This document shows, in pieces, positions 9,841-24,817 of a DNA stretch of 64,000 nt; position 1 is the stretch's first letter, and each line of letters opens with the position of its first letter. The stretch lies in the NCBI RefSeq assembly GCF_018035235.1, contig NZ_WPCV01000002.1, forward strand, positions 186,001 through 250,000, read 5' to 3'. Source of the stretch: Citrobacter sp. On2M (lineage in GTDB: Bacteria; Pseudomonadota; Gammaproteobacteria; Enterobacterales; Enterobacteriaceae). The translations under genes and the position numbers were made by a program. The notes beneath the pieces are model-generated. The model was not told the DNA's origin, made no database searches, and saw only the letters and a list, made by a program, of their open reading frames with translations.

Positions 9841-11385
9841 TTATTCTGCATCTGAGAGACTGACGCGTCCCATCGCACGTTGCGTAGCGCTGCCACCCCA
9901 AACTTCATCGTACTCGTAGCCAGTGAGTTGTTTGATCACCATCCGAGTTTCTTCATCGCAGTCGCGGTAGTTGCCACCCAGCTTGCGGCGGGCGATCTCT
10001 TTAAGCAGGACTTTGTGCGTTTCGCGGGTGAGTTTGAATTTGTAGGTAGTGTAGAAACTCACCGCCAGCAGTGCCGAGGTAGCAAAGATCATCAATCCGA
10101 TTATGGCGTGAAGCGCGCTTGCTGGCTGTGCGCCGCTGCCTTTTATAAAGCCAGACTCTTCCAGCACCATGCCGATAAGCAAAATAGCGATTGCCACGGT
10201 ACTTTTGCGGGTGAGTACCATAACACCTGCAAAAATCCCTTCTCGGCGCTGTTGGGTAACCATTTCGTCGATATCAGGAATAAAGCTGTAGATATTCCAT
10301 GGGATATAGTAAAGACCGGAACGCGCCATACCGAGTAGAATAAATACCGCCGAGAACAGAATATTGGATACCTGGGTTTCAGTGTAATAAATAATAAATA
10401 AAAATAGTAGTACGCTAAATATACAGGTGTAAGAAAGACGTAGTGCCGCTGACGGGGTGATATTGAGTTTGTTCAGTAATAGCATAAATCCATAGGTGCC
10501 AAACACTGAAGCAAAGGCGGCAATACTTAACCAGCCAGAAACGGAGGCTGCATCCTGGTTTAAACAATACACCACGTAATAGGTGAAAACCGAGCCGAAT
10601 ACATCCATGGCGGTAAATGAGAAAATATAAATAATGATATGCAGGCGGAATGCCCGAATGCGGAATGCCGAAAACAGATCGAGTACTAAATATTTAAGGT
10701 GATTCAGTAGACCGCTATTTCGTTGCAAGTCAGCCTGAAATGTCTCTTCCTGAACGTCTTTGGCTTCCCATGTACATCGCCAGGTTATAAACACGGCAAG
10801 ACAGAACACGGCGGAAAAAATCAGCCCGGTTAGCGTATAGGTAAAGGGATTATCTTTGCCGGTGAACTGCATCAGGATGCCGGGTACCGAGACGGCAAGA
10901 AATCCGCCCAACTGCGAGCAGATCATGCGCACACCGGAGAGGCGACTGCGTTCTTCGTAGCGATTGGTCATCTCTGCGGCGAGGGTTTCCCACGGCACCA
11001 GCACCATCGCTGACAGCAGCTCAATTGACAGATAGGTTCCCAGGTAATACCAGTAACCCATGTCGGTCAGCCACAGCAGGGCATAGAGAAACATTAAAGG
11101 AGAACTAAGTAATAAAAAGAAGCGACGGCGGCCAAATCGTCGACCCAGCCACGTGTTGCCAAAGTTATCGGTGATGTAACCCATAATTGGACTGAGTACG
11201 GCATCAATTACGCGGGCAATAGCAAATATTGAGCCTGCTTCCAGCACGCTTAAACCGCAGTAGGTGGTATAAAAAAATAAAAGCCAGGTTCCGATAATGG
11301 CGAAAGCACCGCCGCCAAATAAATCAGTAATGCCATAGCCGATCGCTACACCATAACTGACTCTGCGTTCAGTTGGTTTGACCAT
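9841..11385 (-). CDS. GPH-family (MelB-like) sugar:cation symporter
   Basis: 514 residues with about twelve membrane helices. It has the glycoside-pentoside-hexuronide family pattern: [13 protein letters not shown] at the start, [18 protein letters not shown] with the conserved Asp, and the RRFGRRRFF loop. Such proteins import glycosides with Na+ or H+. The gene follows the last oxidoreductase after an 80-base gap and precedes the hydrolase by about 10 bases. Its central part is AT-richer than the flanking genes. The most likely cargo is the substrate of the cluster. Confidence 0.82.
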   Translation of the reverse strand: MVKPTERRVSYGVAIGYGITDLFGGGAFAIIGTWLLFFYTTYCGLSVLEAGSIFAIARVIDAVLSPIMGYITDNFGNTWLGRRFGRRRFFLLLSSPLMFLYALLWLTDMGYWYYLGTYLSIELLSAMVLVPWETLAAEMTNRYEERSRLSGVRMICSQLGGFLAVSVPGILMQFTGKDNPFTYTLTGLIFSAVFCLAVFITWRCTWEAKDVQEETFQADLQRNSGLLNHLKYLVLDLFSAFRIRAFRLHIIIYIFSFTAMDVFGSVFTYYVVYCLNQDAASVSGWLSIAAFASVFGTYGFMLLLNKLNITPSAALRLSYTCIFSVLLFLFIIYYTETQVSNILFSAVFILLGMARSGLYYIPWNIYSFIPDIDEMVTQQRREGIFAGVMVLTRKSTVAIAILLIGMVLEESGFIKGSGAQPASALHAIIGLMIFATSALLAVSFYTTYKFKLTRETHKVLLKEIARRKLGGNYRDCDEETRMVIKQLTGYEYDEVWGGSATQRAMGRVSLSDAE

Positions 11386-11465
11386 AATATTTTCCAGTAT
11401 GTAGGGTATTTGTACTCCGGTATTATCCGGCTGATGTTATTTAATTCTGTAGCGTTAGGTTAATT

Positions 11466-12488
11466 TTAATTATTAATGGTTATCCATTGTCGGGTTTTAG
11501 ACGAATGATAAATAGCATCGACCATCGCCAGTGATTTGCGGGCGTCATTAATATTGATATATTCCGTTTGACCTCCATGAGTAATAGCATGATAAAACTG
11601 ACGAATGGCCTGCTGGTGGCCCAGGCCCCAGTAACTTTTACTGTGACCGTCCGGAGAACCGTCGCAATCCAGCTTCAGGCGACGATCCGTTGTAACGCGC
11701 CAGAGGGTGTTATCCGTGAGCTGCAGCATGCCGTGTTCGCAATGAATCTCCAGCTGTAGCGGTGAATCGAGGGTGTTGCAGTTACTGGCATAAAACAGAC
11801 CACGGGCGCCGTTGGCAAAGTGCAGAGTTGCCATCGCGCTGTCTTCGGCTTCGGTAACGTCTGCCAGTTCGCCGCTATCCACCACACCTTTTAAACGTGT
11901 CACACCGCCGGCGAACCACTGCATCAGATCGAGAGTGTGAATAGCCTGGTTGATCAGTAAACTGCCGCCTTCGCTGACAAAACGTCCACGCCACGGGCTT
12001 TCGCTGTAATACGCTTTAGAGCGTGACCAGGTCAAAACCGCTTTAATGCTTAACATTTTACCCAGCGTATTTTTCGCCAGTTCGTCGCGGATACGTAAGC
12101 TGGTTGGATTAAGCCGGTTTTGATAACACACGCCCAGCAAGCCTTGGGCAGACGCCGCTGCGTTAGCGATGTCCGCAACTTCTGTGCAATTCAACCCCAC
12201 CGGTTTTTCGCAAAACACATGTTTCCCGGCGGCAAGCGCGGCGGTAATCATGTTTTTGTGCTCGAAATGAGGTGTACAGATATGGACGACGTCGATGTCA
12301 TTATCCAGCAGCATTTCACGGTAATTCTGGTAATAGCGGCAGTTATACGCCATGGCCTGTTGCAAACCGTTGGCACTATCAATATCGACCAGCGCACGCA
12401 GCGTGACCCCCGGCAAAAGCCGGAGGGCGTTAACGTGGCTGCGGTGAATCGCCCCCGCGCCGATGATGGCGGCATTGATTGTTGTCAT
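11466..12488 (-). CDS. Gfo/Idh/MocA oxidoreductase (island copy D)
   Basis: 340 residues from the ATG at 12488, which sits after GGAGGTGAC. The Rossmann motif AAIIGAGAIHRSHVNAL and the family signature FCEKPVGLN are intact. The C-terminal half is the alpha/beta substrate domain with GGSLLINQAIHTLDLMQW, where the His-x3-Asp region is the usual catalytic site. It should oxidise or reduce a sugar or cyclitol with NAD(P). It is fourth in the operon; the specific substrate is not visible. Confidence 0.85.
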   Translation of the reverse strand: MTTINAAIIGAGAIHRSHVNALRLLPGVTLRALVDIDSANGLQQAMAYNCRYYQNYREMLLDNDIDVVHICTPHFEHKNMITAALAAGKHVFCEKPVGLNCTEVADIANAAASAQGLLGVCYQNRLNPTSLRIRDELAKNTLGKMLSIKAVLTWSRSKAYYSESPWRGRFVSEGGSLLINQAIHTLDLMQWFAGGVTRLKGVVDSGELADVTEAEDSAMATLHFANGARGLFYASNCNTLDSPLQLEIHCEHGMLQLTDNTLWRVTTDRRLKLDCDGSPDGHSKSYWGLGHQQAIRQFYHAITHGGQTEYININDARKSLAMVDAIYHSSKTRQWITINN

Positions 12489-12499
12489 GTCACCTCCGG

Positions 12500-13567
12500 T
12501 TATGTGCGGGCATTCGCCAGCATTTGCGCCTTCACGCACAGCTCTGCGGCTTTAAAGGCGTGGGCCTGAGTCATGGCGTTTTCCGTGCGATTCAGACAAT
12601 CGAGAATGAATTCACCGAAGAACGGGAAACCGACTTTTCCCGCGACCGGGAAACGAAATTCTCCTTCTTTATTCACCAGATACACCACGTCCTGTTCGCC
12701 CCGGGTGATATCCACATACTTGCGGATCTCAATGTAACCTTCGGTACCCAGTAACGTCAGGCGGCCATCCCCCCAGCTACTGAGCCCCTGCGGCGTGAAC
12801 CAGTCGCAGCGGAAGTAGCCAGTTGCACCGTTGTCGCCCGCCAGCATGGCATCGCCAAAATCTTCAAACTGCGAGTACTGCGGATGATTAACGTTACGCA
12901 CCTGGCTGGCGACGACGTGTGCCTCGCGGTTGCCGGTATAAAACAGGAATTGTTCGATTTGATGGCTACCGATGTCGCACAGAATGCCGCCAAAGTAGCG
13001 TTTGTCATAAAACCAGTCCGGGCGTCCGTCGCCTTCGCGATGCGGACCGGTACCCAGAGTTTGCATCACGCGCCCAATCGTCCCTTGCTGAATGAGCTGA
13101 CCGGCAAAGACAGCGCTTTCAACGTGCAGACGCTCGCTGTAATAGACTGCGTATTTGCGTCCGGTTTTCGCCACCATCGCTTTGGCGTCTTCCAGTTGTG
13201 CAAGCGTGGTTAACGGAGCCTTGTCAGTGAAGTAGTCTTTCCCAGCCGCCATTACCTTTAGCCCCAGCGGACAACGCTCAGACGGAATAGCTGCCCCGGC
13301 AACCAGCCGGACCTCGCGATCGTTCAGGATAGTCTCGAGCGAATCGGCCACCTGCGCCTGGGGATAATGCTGCAAAAATTGATCGATTTTGTGCGGATCG
13401 GGATCGTAAACCCATTTCAGCGTGGCGCCTGCTTCAATCAACCCGTTGCACATGCCGTAGATATGGCCGTGGTCGAGCGTGGCGGCGGCAATGACAAACT
13501 CGCCAGGCTTCACGACCGGTTGAGGCTTCCCGATAGGGGCGTAGTTCATTCCATCTTGTTTGTTCAT
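12500..13567 (-). CDS. Divergent Gfo/Idh/MocA-like protein (island copy C)
   Basis: 355 residues. Overall architecture follows the Gfo/Idh/MocA fold, including a substrate-domain segment with ILCDIGSHQIEQFLFY. The N-terminus reads FVIAAATLDHGHIYGMCNGL where a glycine-rich GxGxxG is expected, and the usual EKP signature is replaced by TDKAPLT. It may therefore bind cofactor differently, or act in isomerisation or hydrolysis of a keto-sugar rather than as a plain dehydrogenase; that is inference. The ATG at 13567 overlaps the previous stop by ATGA, so the genes are translationally coupled. Confidence 0.78.
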   Translation of the reverse strand: MNKQDGMNYAPIGKPQPVVKPGEFVIAAATLDHGHIYGMCNGLIEAGATLKWVYDPDPHKIDQFLQHYPQAQVADSLETILNDREVRLVAGAAIPSERCPLGLKVMAAGKDYFTDKAPLTTLAQLEDAKAMVAKTGRKYAVYYSERLHVESAVFAGQLIQQGTIGRVMQTLGTGPHREGDGRPDWFYDKRYFGGILCDIGSHQIEQFLFYTGNREAHVVASQVRNVNHPQYSQFEDFGDAMLAGDNGATGYFRCDWFTPQGLSSWGDGRLTLLGTEGYIEIRKYVDITRGEQDVVYLVNKEGEFRFPVAGKVGFPFFGEFILDCLNRTENAMTQAHAFKAAELCVKAQMLANART

Positions 13568-14748
13568 GGTTTAACTCCTGAATCTAAGTCTTTACCCAGA
13601 GGGATGGCGCCCACTTCCGTAAAATTGTTCACGGAGGCGGATTTCTCATAGAAATGCGGGGCGATTTCAATCAGGCCGCCGGTGCGATAAAACGCATCGG
13701 TGTGGTGGATGGGTAGCGTCACCACCGCGCGGGTGATGGCGGATTTATAGATAGCGGTGATCAGTTCCAGCGAACGTTTGCCCTGTTCGCCATCGACCAG
13801 CGGACGGGTTTGTCGTTCGATGGCGCTAAGCAGGTTGTCGATTTGCCCGGTATGCAGCGTCCATTGCAGCGCTGGCGTCGCGTGAAAAAGCGTATCCAGA
13901 CGCTGTTCCAGTTCGCCGTTATTTTCCGGTTGCGGAAAGCCGTTGTCCGCCGACTGGCTGGCATGCACTTGCCACGGCGCAGAAATTCGCGCCTTTTCGC
14001 CCTGAATAACCATTTTCTGATCTTCACCGTGATGCACAACTGAGGCGGTCAACTGCGTCAGTGCCCCGTGTGGGTATTTGAAAATAGCCGCGCTAAGATC
14101 CTCTACTTCGGCATTGTCGTGGGCGACGTTGGTCATCATTGCGACCACTTCGGCTGGGAAACCCAGTATCCATTGAATGGCATCAATGTGGTGCACCGCG
14201 TGATTCAGCGTGCAGCCGCCGCCTTCTTTCTGCCACGTGCCGCGCCACCACAAATCGTAATAGCAGTGTCCGCGCCACCAGAATGAATCCACCTGCGCAT
14301 GGCAAATCTTGCCCGCCAACCCGGAATCAACCACCGTTTTTAGACGCCAGAAGGCATCAGTAAAGCGATTTTGCGCGATGATCGATAAGGTCTTTCCGCT
14401 GCTCTTTTGCGCGGCGATCATGGCATCGCACTCTTCGAGCGAGGCGGCCATCGGCTTTTCGCACAGCACGTGTTTTCCGGCGTGCAGCGCATCAATGCTG
14501 ATGGCTGCATGTACGTACGGCGGCGTACAGACATCGACCACATCTACCGCAATGCCCGCGTTCAGCATCGCCTGATGGCTGCGGAAGACTTGCGCTTCGC
14601 TCAGGCCATAGCGTGATTTCTTTTCCTCTGCTTTCTCCGGGTAGATATCGACCAACGCGACAATCCGACAACGATCCGTGAACTGTAAATAGCCCTGAAT
14701 GTGGTTGTGGGAGATATTCCCGGTACCGACAATTGCAATGTTCAGCAT
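13564..14748 (-). CDS. Gfo/Idh/MocA oxidoreductase (island copy B)
   Basis: 394 residues from the ATG at 14748, behind CAGGAGAAAATC; longer in-frame readings overlap the upstream gene and lack support. The Rossmann motif IAIVGTGNISHNHIQGY and CEKPMAASLEECD are intact. A GGGCTLNHAVHHIDAIQW block marks the catalytic substrate domain. Second gene of the island operon, coupled to copy C. Confidence 0.85.
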   Translation of the reverse strand: MLNIAIVGTGNISHNHIQGYLQFTDRCRIVALVDIYPEKAEEKKSRYGLSEAQVFRSHQAMLNAGIAVDVVDVCTPPYVHAAISIDALHAGKHVLCEKPMAASLEECDAMIAAQKSSGKTLSIIAQNRFTDAFWRLKTVVDSGLAGKICHAQVDSFWWRGHCYYDLWWRGTWQKEGGGCTLNHAVHHIDAIQWILGFPAEVVAMMTNVAHDNAEVEDLSAAIFKYPHGALTQLTASVVHHGEDQKMVIQGEKARISAPWQVHASQSADNGFPQPENNGELEQRLDTLFHATPALQWTLHTGQIDNLLSAIERQTRPLVDGEQGKRSLELITAIYKSAITRAVVTLPIHHTDAFYRTGGLIEIAPHFYEKSASVNNFTEVGAIPLGKDLDSGVKP

Positions 14749-14764
14749 GATTTTCTCCTGCGCG

Positions 14765-15919
14765 TTACCAGCTACCGGAAGCGTCCAGCGTGCGGCTGGC
14801 CATATTTTTTTCCACTGAAGAGGCGATACGTTCCTGTAACAGCTGGAAGTAACGTTGCTCGTCAATCGGCAGCTCTACCCAGTCATCTGTCCAGGTAGAG
14901 AGGTGCATCGCATTGGAAAGCGTCAGGCCGCGAATGCCTTCCAGACCGGGGGCGATCAGCGGCTCATCGTGTAGGATCGCGGCGGTAAAATTGCGGGTAA
15001 TGACATAGTGCTCGCTGCATTCCGGTTCGGTAGGGATGGTCACTTCCCAGCATTCCGGCTCACCAAAACCGTTTTGCCAGCGGGCGTTGAAGTCGGTTTC
15101 GGATTCACGCAGTCGCCAGAAGCGCAGGCGACCTTCTTCTACCACCACCTTTCCCCTGCTGCCGACAATTTCGAGGCGGTTTGTGCCAGGCGTTTCGGCG
15201 ACGGTGGTGATGAACACCCCGGTTGCGCCGTTGGCGTATTCTGCGTAGGCCGTGACGTCATCTTCGACTTCAATCTGACGATGCTTGCCAAACTGGCAAA
15301 AAGCGCGCAAGCGTACCGGCATGCCGACCAGCCATTGCCATAAATCGAGTTGGTGCGGGTCCTGATTCAGCAGCACGCCGCCGCCTTCACCTTTCCAGGT
15401 CGCGCGCCACCCGCCGGAGTTGTAATAGCTTTGTGAACGATACCAGTTGGTAATGATCCAGTTAGATCGACGCAGCTCGCCGAGTTCGCCGCTGTCGATC
15501 AGATCTTTGACTTTCTGATACAGCGGATTGGGGCGCTGGTTGTACATCATGCTGAACACCACATTGCATTCGCGCGCACAGGCGTTCATCTCTTGTACCT
15601 GCGCGGTGTAGACCCCTGCGGGCTTCTCACATAGCGTATGAATACCAAGACGCATGGCCATCATCGATAAACCCGGATGGTCATAATGCGGCGTGGCGAC
15701 GATCACGGCATCGATCAGCCCACTTTCCAGCATCTCTCGCGCATCGCTGAACAATTTCACCTCTTCGCCGACCAGCCGGCGGATCGCCGGATGTTTATCC
15801 GGATTGTTATCGCACACTGCGGCGAGCACGGCTTCTTGTACCGTTCCGGTCAGCAGGTAGCGTGCGTGGACGGTACCAATGTTGCCAACCCCAATAATGC
15901 CAAAGCGTATTTTTTTCAT
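14765..15919 (-). CDS. Gfo/Idh/MocA oxidoreductase (island copy A)
   Basis: 384 residues, first gene of the minus-strand operon, starting MKKIRFGIIGVGNIGTVHARYL. It has the CEKPAG signature and the GGGVLLNQDPHQLDLWQW substrate-domain block typical of myo-inositol/glucose-type dehydrogenases. A 190-base divergent promoter region separates it from the LacI-type regulator gene. Confidence 0.85.
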   Translation of the reverse strand: MKKIRFGIIGVGNIGTVHARYLLTGTVQEAVLAAVCDNNPDKHPAIRRLVGEEVKLFSDAREMLESGLIDAVIVATPHYDHPGLSMMAMRLGIHTLCEKPAGVYTAQVQEMNACARECNVVFSMMYNQRPNPLYQKVKDLIDSGELGELRRSNWIITNWYRSQSYYNSGGWRATWKGEGGGVLLNQDPHQLDLWQWLVGMPVRLRAFCQFGKHRQIEVEDDVTAYAEYANGATGVFITTVAETPGTNRLEIVGSRGKVVVEEGRLRFWRLRESETDFNARWQNGFGEPECWEVTIPTEPECSEHYVITRNFTAAILHDEPLIAPGLEGIRGLTLSNAMHLSTWTDDWVELPIDEQRYFQLLQERIASSVEKNMASRTLDASGSW

Positions 15920-16031
15920 GTCGTGCCTTTTTCGTCAGAAATAAGGGATATGCGGAACATAAGAAACGCCTGGAATATCGACAATGTGATTTTGTGAGAA
16001 CGGTTGCAGGATGAAAAAGAAGTTTGTTCAG

Positions 16032-16084
16032 TCATTGAAAAAGTGTTTTAGAGTCAATGAACTGCGTTTGCAAAAAATTGCAAA
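16032..16084. promoter_or_regulatory. Two inverted repeats, candidate operators of the island regulator
   Basis: TTTGCAA-AAAA-TTGCAAA (16067-16084) is a perfect 7-bp inverted repeat ending 25 bases before the regulator start. A second pair, TCATTGA (16032-16038) and TCAATGA (16054-16060), is just upstream. LacI-type proteins bind palindromes of about this size, so autoregulation and control of the divergent operon are likely but unproven. Confidence 0.5.
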
Positions 16085-16109
16085 GATTGATTGCGAGTGA
16101 GGTCACAGA

Positions 16110-17165
16110 ATGTCTGGCAAGCTAAAAATGGACGAAATTGCTGCTCTGACGGGGTACTCGGTGAGTACGGTGTCGAGGGTGCTTAGCGGAAAGTCATACA
16201 CCAGTGATAAAGCACGTGAGGCGATTGTCAGTTGCGCGCGCGGACTGGGGGTTCTGGACTCGTTGTCCAGCGGACGGCTGTTGATTAACGGCATTGCTGT
16301 TTTCGCCCCGTTGCGCACCTTTACCGCTCGTGGCGATGCATTTTACCTCGAAGTGACGCGCGGTATTGCCGAGGCGATAGCGCCGCATGATGTCTACCTG
16401 AGTTACTGCGGACTGGATGAGCAGCGTGCGGACATCAAGGTCTTTCAGGAAAAGGCCAACAATAAGAATATTAATGCGATTATTCTTATCGGCATTGATG
16501 ACCCAACTGTGCATAAACTGGCGCAACTGTTGGATAAACCCTGCGTGTTGATTAATTCTCAGGACAAAGAAGGGTTACTGGATGCGGTATCCCCCGATCA
16601 TCGGGCGATTGGCAACCGTGCTGTGCAATATCTTTTTGATCAGGGGCACCGACGTATTCTCCATGTCACCAGCCTGCGCCGGGAAACGATGTACTGGCGT
16701 CTGGAGGGCATCAAGGAGGTCTACCGACAGTATCAAATACCGTTTGATGCCGGGCGCGATCTGCTGGTAACGGAGGGCTTTTCTGAGGAGGAATCAGACC
16801 GGGCGATGGACAACTGGCTACGTGAGACGCCCCGTGAAGCGTGGCCGGAAGTTATTTTCTGCGCCGGGGCATCAATGTCGACGGGCATCAGGCGGGTACT
16901 GGAAAACATTGGCGTGGAGATACCCGGTGAATTGTCGCTGATGACGACGGATGTTCAGGAACTGGACGCGCATATCGTTGCAGCAGTAACCAGTATCACT
17001 ATTCCTTGTCGGGCGTTGGGCGTGGAAGCGGTGCATTTGCTGCAGAACCGTCTTAATCGCCCCTCTGCGCCGGTGTTTAACCTGTTACTGAAAGGAAAGG
17101 TGACGGATCGAGGCACCGTGACCCACGCAACGCGCCATGCCGCGCGGGTGACGGTATCTCGTTAA
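16110..17165 (+). CDS. LacI-family regulator of the sugar island
   Basis: 351 residues. The N-terminal helix-turn-helix (KMDEIAALTGYSVSTVSRVLSGKSYTS) is followed by a hinge and a periplasmic-binding-like effector domain. It is divergent from the oxidoreductase operon and so is its likely local repressor. The C-terminal effector domain is rather divergent from GalR/LacI classics, and the inducer cannot be predicted. It ends 7 bases before the convergent msrA. Confidence 0.88.
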   Translation: MSGKLKMDEIAALTGYSVSTVSRVLSGKSYTSDKAREAIVSCARGLGVLDSLSSGRLLINGIAVFAPLRTFTARGDAFYLEVTRGIAEAIAPHDVYLSYCGLDEQRADIKVFQEKANNKNINAIILIGIDDPTVHKLAQLLDKPCVLINSQDKEGLLDAVSPDHRAIGNRAVQYLFDQGHRRILHVTSLRRETMYWRLEGIKEVYRQYQIPFDAGRDLLVTEGFSEEESDRAMDNWLRETPREAWPEVIFCAGASMSTGIRRVLENIGVEIPGELSLMTTDVQELDAHIVAAVTSITIPCRALGVEAVHLLQNRLNRPSAPVFNLLLKGKVTDRGTVTHATRHAARVTVSR

Positions 17166-17172
17166 TCGAGGA

Positions 17173-17811
17173 TTAACGTTCTGGCGGCAGGCAAACGCCT
17201 ATTCCACCAATCCCACAGTATCCATAAGGGTTTTTGTACAAATACTGCTGGTGATCGTCCTCGGCATAGTAGAACGGGGTTGCGGTAGTGATTTCCGTGG
17301 TAATAGTGCGTTCATCGCCTGCGGCGGTCATTGCTGCCTGAAAACGCTCAAGGCTGGCCTGTGCCGCGGCGGTTTGCTCCGGCGTTAACGGGTAAATGGC
17401 GGAGCGATACTGCGTACCCTGGTCGTTCCCCTGACGCATGCCCTGCGCCGGATCGTGATTTTCCCAGAACACCTGCAGCAGTTGTTCGTAGCTGATAACA
17501 TGCGGGTCATAGACGACGCGTACCGCTTCGGCGTGTCCGGTATCGCCGGAACAGACTTCCCGATAAGTTGGGTTTGGGGTATAGCCACCTGTGTATCCGG
17601 CTGCGGTGCTATATACGCCGGGTAATGACCAGAATAAACGTTCAACGCCCCAGAAGCATCCCATGGCGAAATAAGCTATCTCCATACCTTCGGGCACGTT
17701 GGTCATCGAATGTTGGTTAACCGCATGCAGCGTTGCCACTGGCATCGGGGTGTTGCGTCCAGGTAGGGCATCTGCTTGAGTAACAAGATGCTTTCTATCA
17801 AATAAACTCAT
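17173..17811 (-). CDS. msrA: Peptide methionine-(S)-sulfoxide reductase MsrA
   Basis: 212 residues from the ATG at 17811, the E. coli length and sequence start (MSLFDRKHL). The catalytic motif GCFWG has its Cys at residue 52. The C-terminal tail ([19 protein letters not shown]) carries the recycling cysteines. It repairs S-methionine sulfoxide in proteins and free methionine. In E. coli it adjoins ytfL; here the sugar island separates the two. Confidence 0.97.
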   Translation of the reverse strand: MSLFDRKHLVTQADALPGRNTPMPVATLHAVNQHSMTNVPEGMEIAYFAMGCFWGVERLFWSLPGVYSTAAGYTGGYTPNPTYREVCSGDTGHAEAVRVVYDPHVISYEQLLQVFWENHDPAQGMRQGNDQGTQYRSAIYPLTPEQTAAAQASLERFQAAMTAAGDERTITTEITTATPFYYAEDDHQQYLYKNPYGYCGIGGIGVCLPPER

Positions 17812-17951
17812 GGCCGTTCTCCCGAAATCAGTCATTTGGGTTAAGGTTGTAACGAGACGCGTCTTTGCCCACAATAAACAGCGTGAATGCGTCTAGAGTT
17901 AAACATAAGAAATATTTGGGTTGTCGTCTGTTTTTCAACTCTTATTGTTGA

Positions 17952-23530
<5,579 letters not shown>

Positions 23531-23532
23531 CA

Positions 23533-23877
23533 ATGCGAATATTTGTCTACGGCAGTTTACGAACCAAACAAGGCAACAGCCACTGGATGACCAATGCCCT
23601 GTTGCTGGGGAATTTCAGTATCGACAACTACCAGTTGTATAGCCTGGGCCACTATCCAGGCGCCGTTCCGGGAAAGGGAACAGTACACGGGGAAGTTTAT
23701 CGTATTGATAACGCCACGCTGGCAGAGCTTGATGCTCTGCGTACCCGTGGCGGTGAATACGCACGCCAGTTAATTCAAACGCCGTACGGAAGTGCATGGA
23801 TGTACGTGTACCAACGTCCGGTTGATGGCTTAACGCTGATTGAAAGCGGCAACTGGTTAGACAGAGACCAGTACTGA
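23533..23877 (+). CDS. ytfP: Gamma-glutamylcyclotransferase-family protein YtfP
   Basis: 114 residues starting MRIFVYGSLRTKQGNSHWM, the GGCT-fold signature (YGSL) at the N-terminus, with a conserved acidic centre in LAELDALRTRGGEYARQL. It starts two bases after tamB, so it is the third gene of the tam operon. The fold suggests a gamma-glutamyl or related cyclotransferase; activity of this subfamily is not firmly established. Confidence 0.94.
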   Translation: MRIFVYGSLRTKQGNSHWMTNALLLGNFSIDNYQLYSLGHYPGAVPGKGTVHGEVYRIDNATLAELDALRTRGGEYARQLIQTPYGSAWMYVYQRPVDGLTLIESGNWLDRDQY

Positions 23878-23884
23878 TGTGAAC

Positions 23885-23911
23885 ACGCCACCTTCGGGTG
23901 GCGTTGTTTTT
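23885..23911 (+). terminator. Terminator after ytfP
   Basis: ACGCCACC (23885-23892), TTCG loop, GGTGGCGT (23897-23904), then TGTTTTTTG: a textbook intrinsic terminator for the tamAB-ytfP operon. Confidence 0.9.
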
Positions 23912-23938
23912 TGTGCCAATCGTACTCGCATCAGGGCA

Positions 23939-23963
23939 TAAAAAAGCCCCGACATGCGGGGCT
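23939..23963 (-). terminator. Terminator after ppa
   Basis: On the minus strand AGCCCCG (complement of 23957-23963) pairs with CGGGGCT around a 5-base loop, followed by a T-tract (complement of the A-run ending at 23945). It sits about 20 bases after the ppa stop. Confidence 0.88.
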
Positions 23964-23981
23964 AAGCATCAAAAGTAAAAC

Positions 23982-24509
23982 TTACTTTTTCGCGCGCTCG
24001 AAGGAAGCAACGATTTCAGCTTTAGCGGCTTCAGCGTTGTCCCAACCGTCAACTTTTACCCATTTGCCTGCTTCGAGGTCTTTGTAGTGCTCGAAGAAGT
24101 GGGTAATCTGCGCTTTCAGCAGTTCCGGCAGGTCGGTCACATCTTTGATGTGGTCGTATTCTTTGCTCAGCTTGGTGTGCGGTACCGCAACCAGTTTCGC
24201 ATCTTCACCGGATTCGTCGGTCATTTTCAGTACGCCAACCGGACGGCAGCGGATCACTGAACCTGGTTCCAGCGGATACGGGGTCGGGACCAGAACGTCT
24301 ACCGGGTCACCGTCCAGAGACAGGGTGTGGTTGATGTAACCGTAGTTGCACGGATAGAACATCGCGGTGGACATGAAGCGGTCAACGAACAGGGCGCCGC
24401 TCTCTTTGTCAACTTCGTATTTGATCGGATCTGCGTTGGCAGGGATCTCGATAACAACGTAGATATCTTCCGGCAGATCTTTACCGGCAGGGACGTTGAG
24501 TAAGCTCAT
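23982..24509 (-). CDS. ppa: Inorganic pyrophosphatase
   Basis: 175 residues from the ATG at 24509 ([20 protein letters not shown]), the size of the hexameric family I enzyme of E. coli. The active-site signature DGDPVDVLV with its three metal-binding aspartates is present at about residues 66-74. It hydrolyses pyrophosphate to drive biosynthesis. E. coli K-12 has the chpSB toxin-antitoxin genes near here; they are absent in this window. Confidence 0.97.
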   Translation of the reverse strand: MSLLNVPAGKDLPEDIYVVIEIPANADPIKYEVDKESGALFVDRFMSTAMFYPCNYGYINHTLSLDGDPVDVLVPTPYPLEPGSVIRCRPVGVLKMTDESGEDAKLVAVPHTKLSKEYDHIKDVTDLPELLKAQITHFFEHYKDLEAGKWVKVDGWDNAEAAKAEIVASFERAKK

Positions 24510-24728
24510 GTCTGTTTCCTTTAAATATGCTATGGCAAACAAGTGGCGGGTATTATAGCCAACTCGCGCTGAATGTCTCCGCTTGTTTTCGCTTTATCTA
24601 CGTGCATTTTCTTCTTTTTACCCCTCTCTGATGACAGAAAAATCCATATCTTCAGCCGCATTTTTCATAGCGAGATGAAAACGATTACAAAGTTGTGATT
24701 AACGTTTTATTTACTTTTTTGAAGTGTG

Positions 24729-24749
24729 ATGTAACGCAATCTGTTACAT
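24729..24749. promoter_or_regulatory. Inverted repeat in the ytfQ promoter region
   Basis: ATGTAAC (24729-24735) and GTTACAT (24743-24749) are perfect 7-bp inverted arms 7 bases apart, about 70 bases upstream of ytfQ. This looks like a regulator site of the galactofuranose transporter operon. The rest of the 308-base ppa-ytfQ gap is AT-rich promoter DNA with no other gene. Confidence 0.45.
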
Positions 24750-24817
24750 GCTCAATTGTCTATAGTTTTTCGCGACGGTTTATTAACCAACAATAATCAC
24801 CCTACGAGGACGCACTT

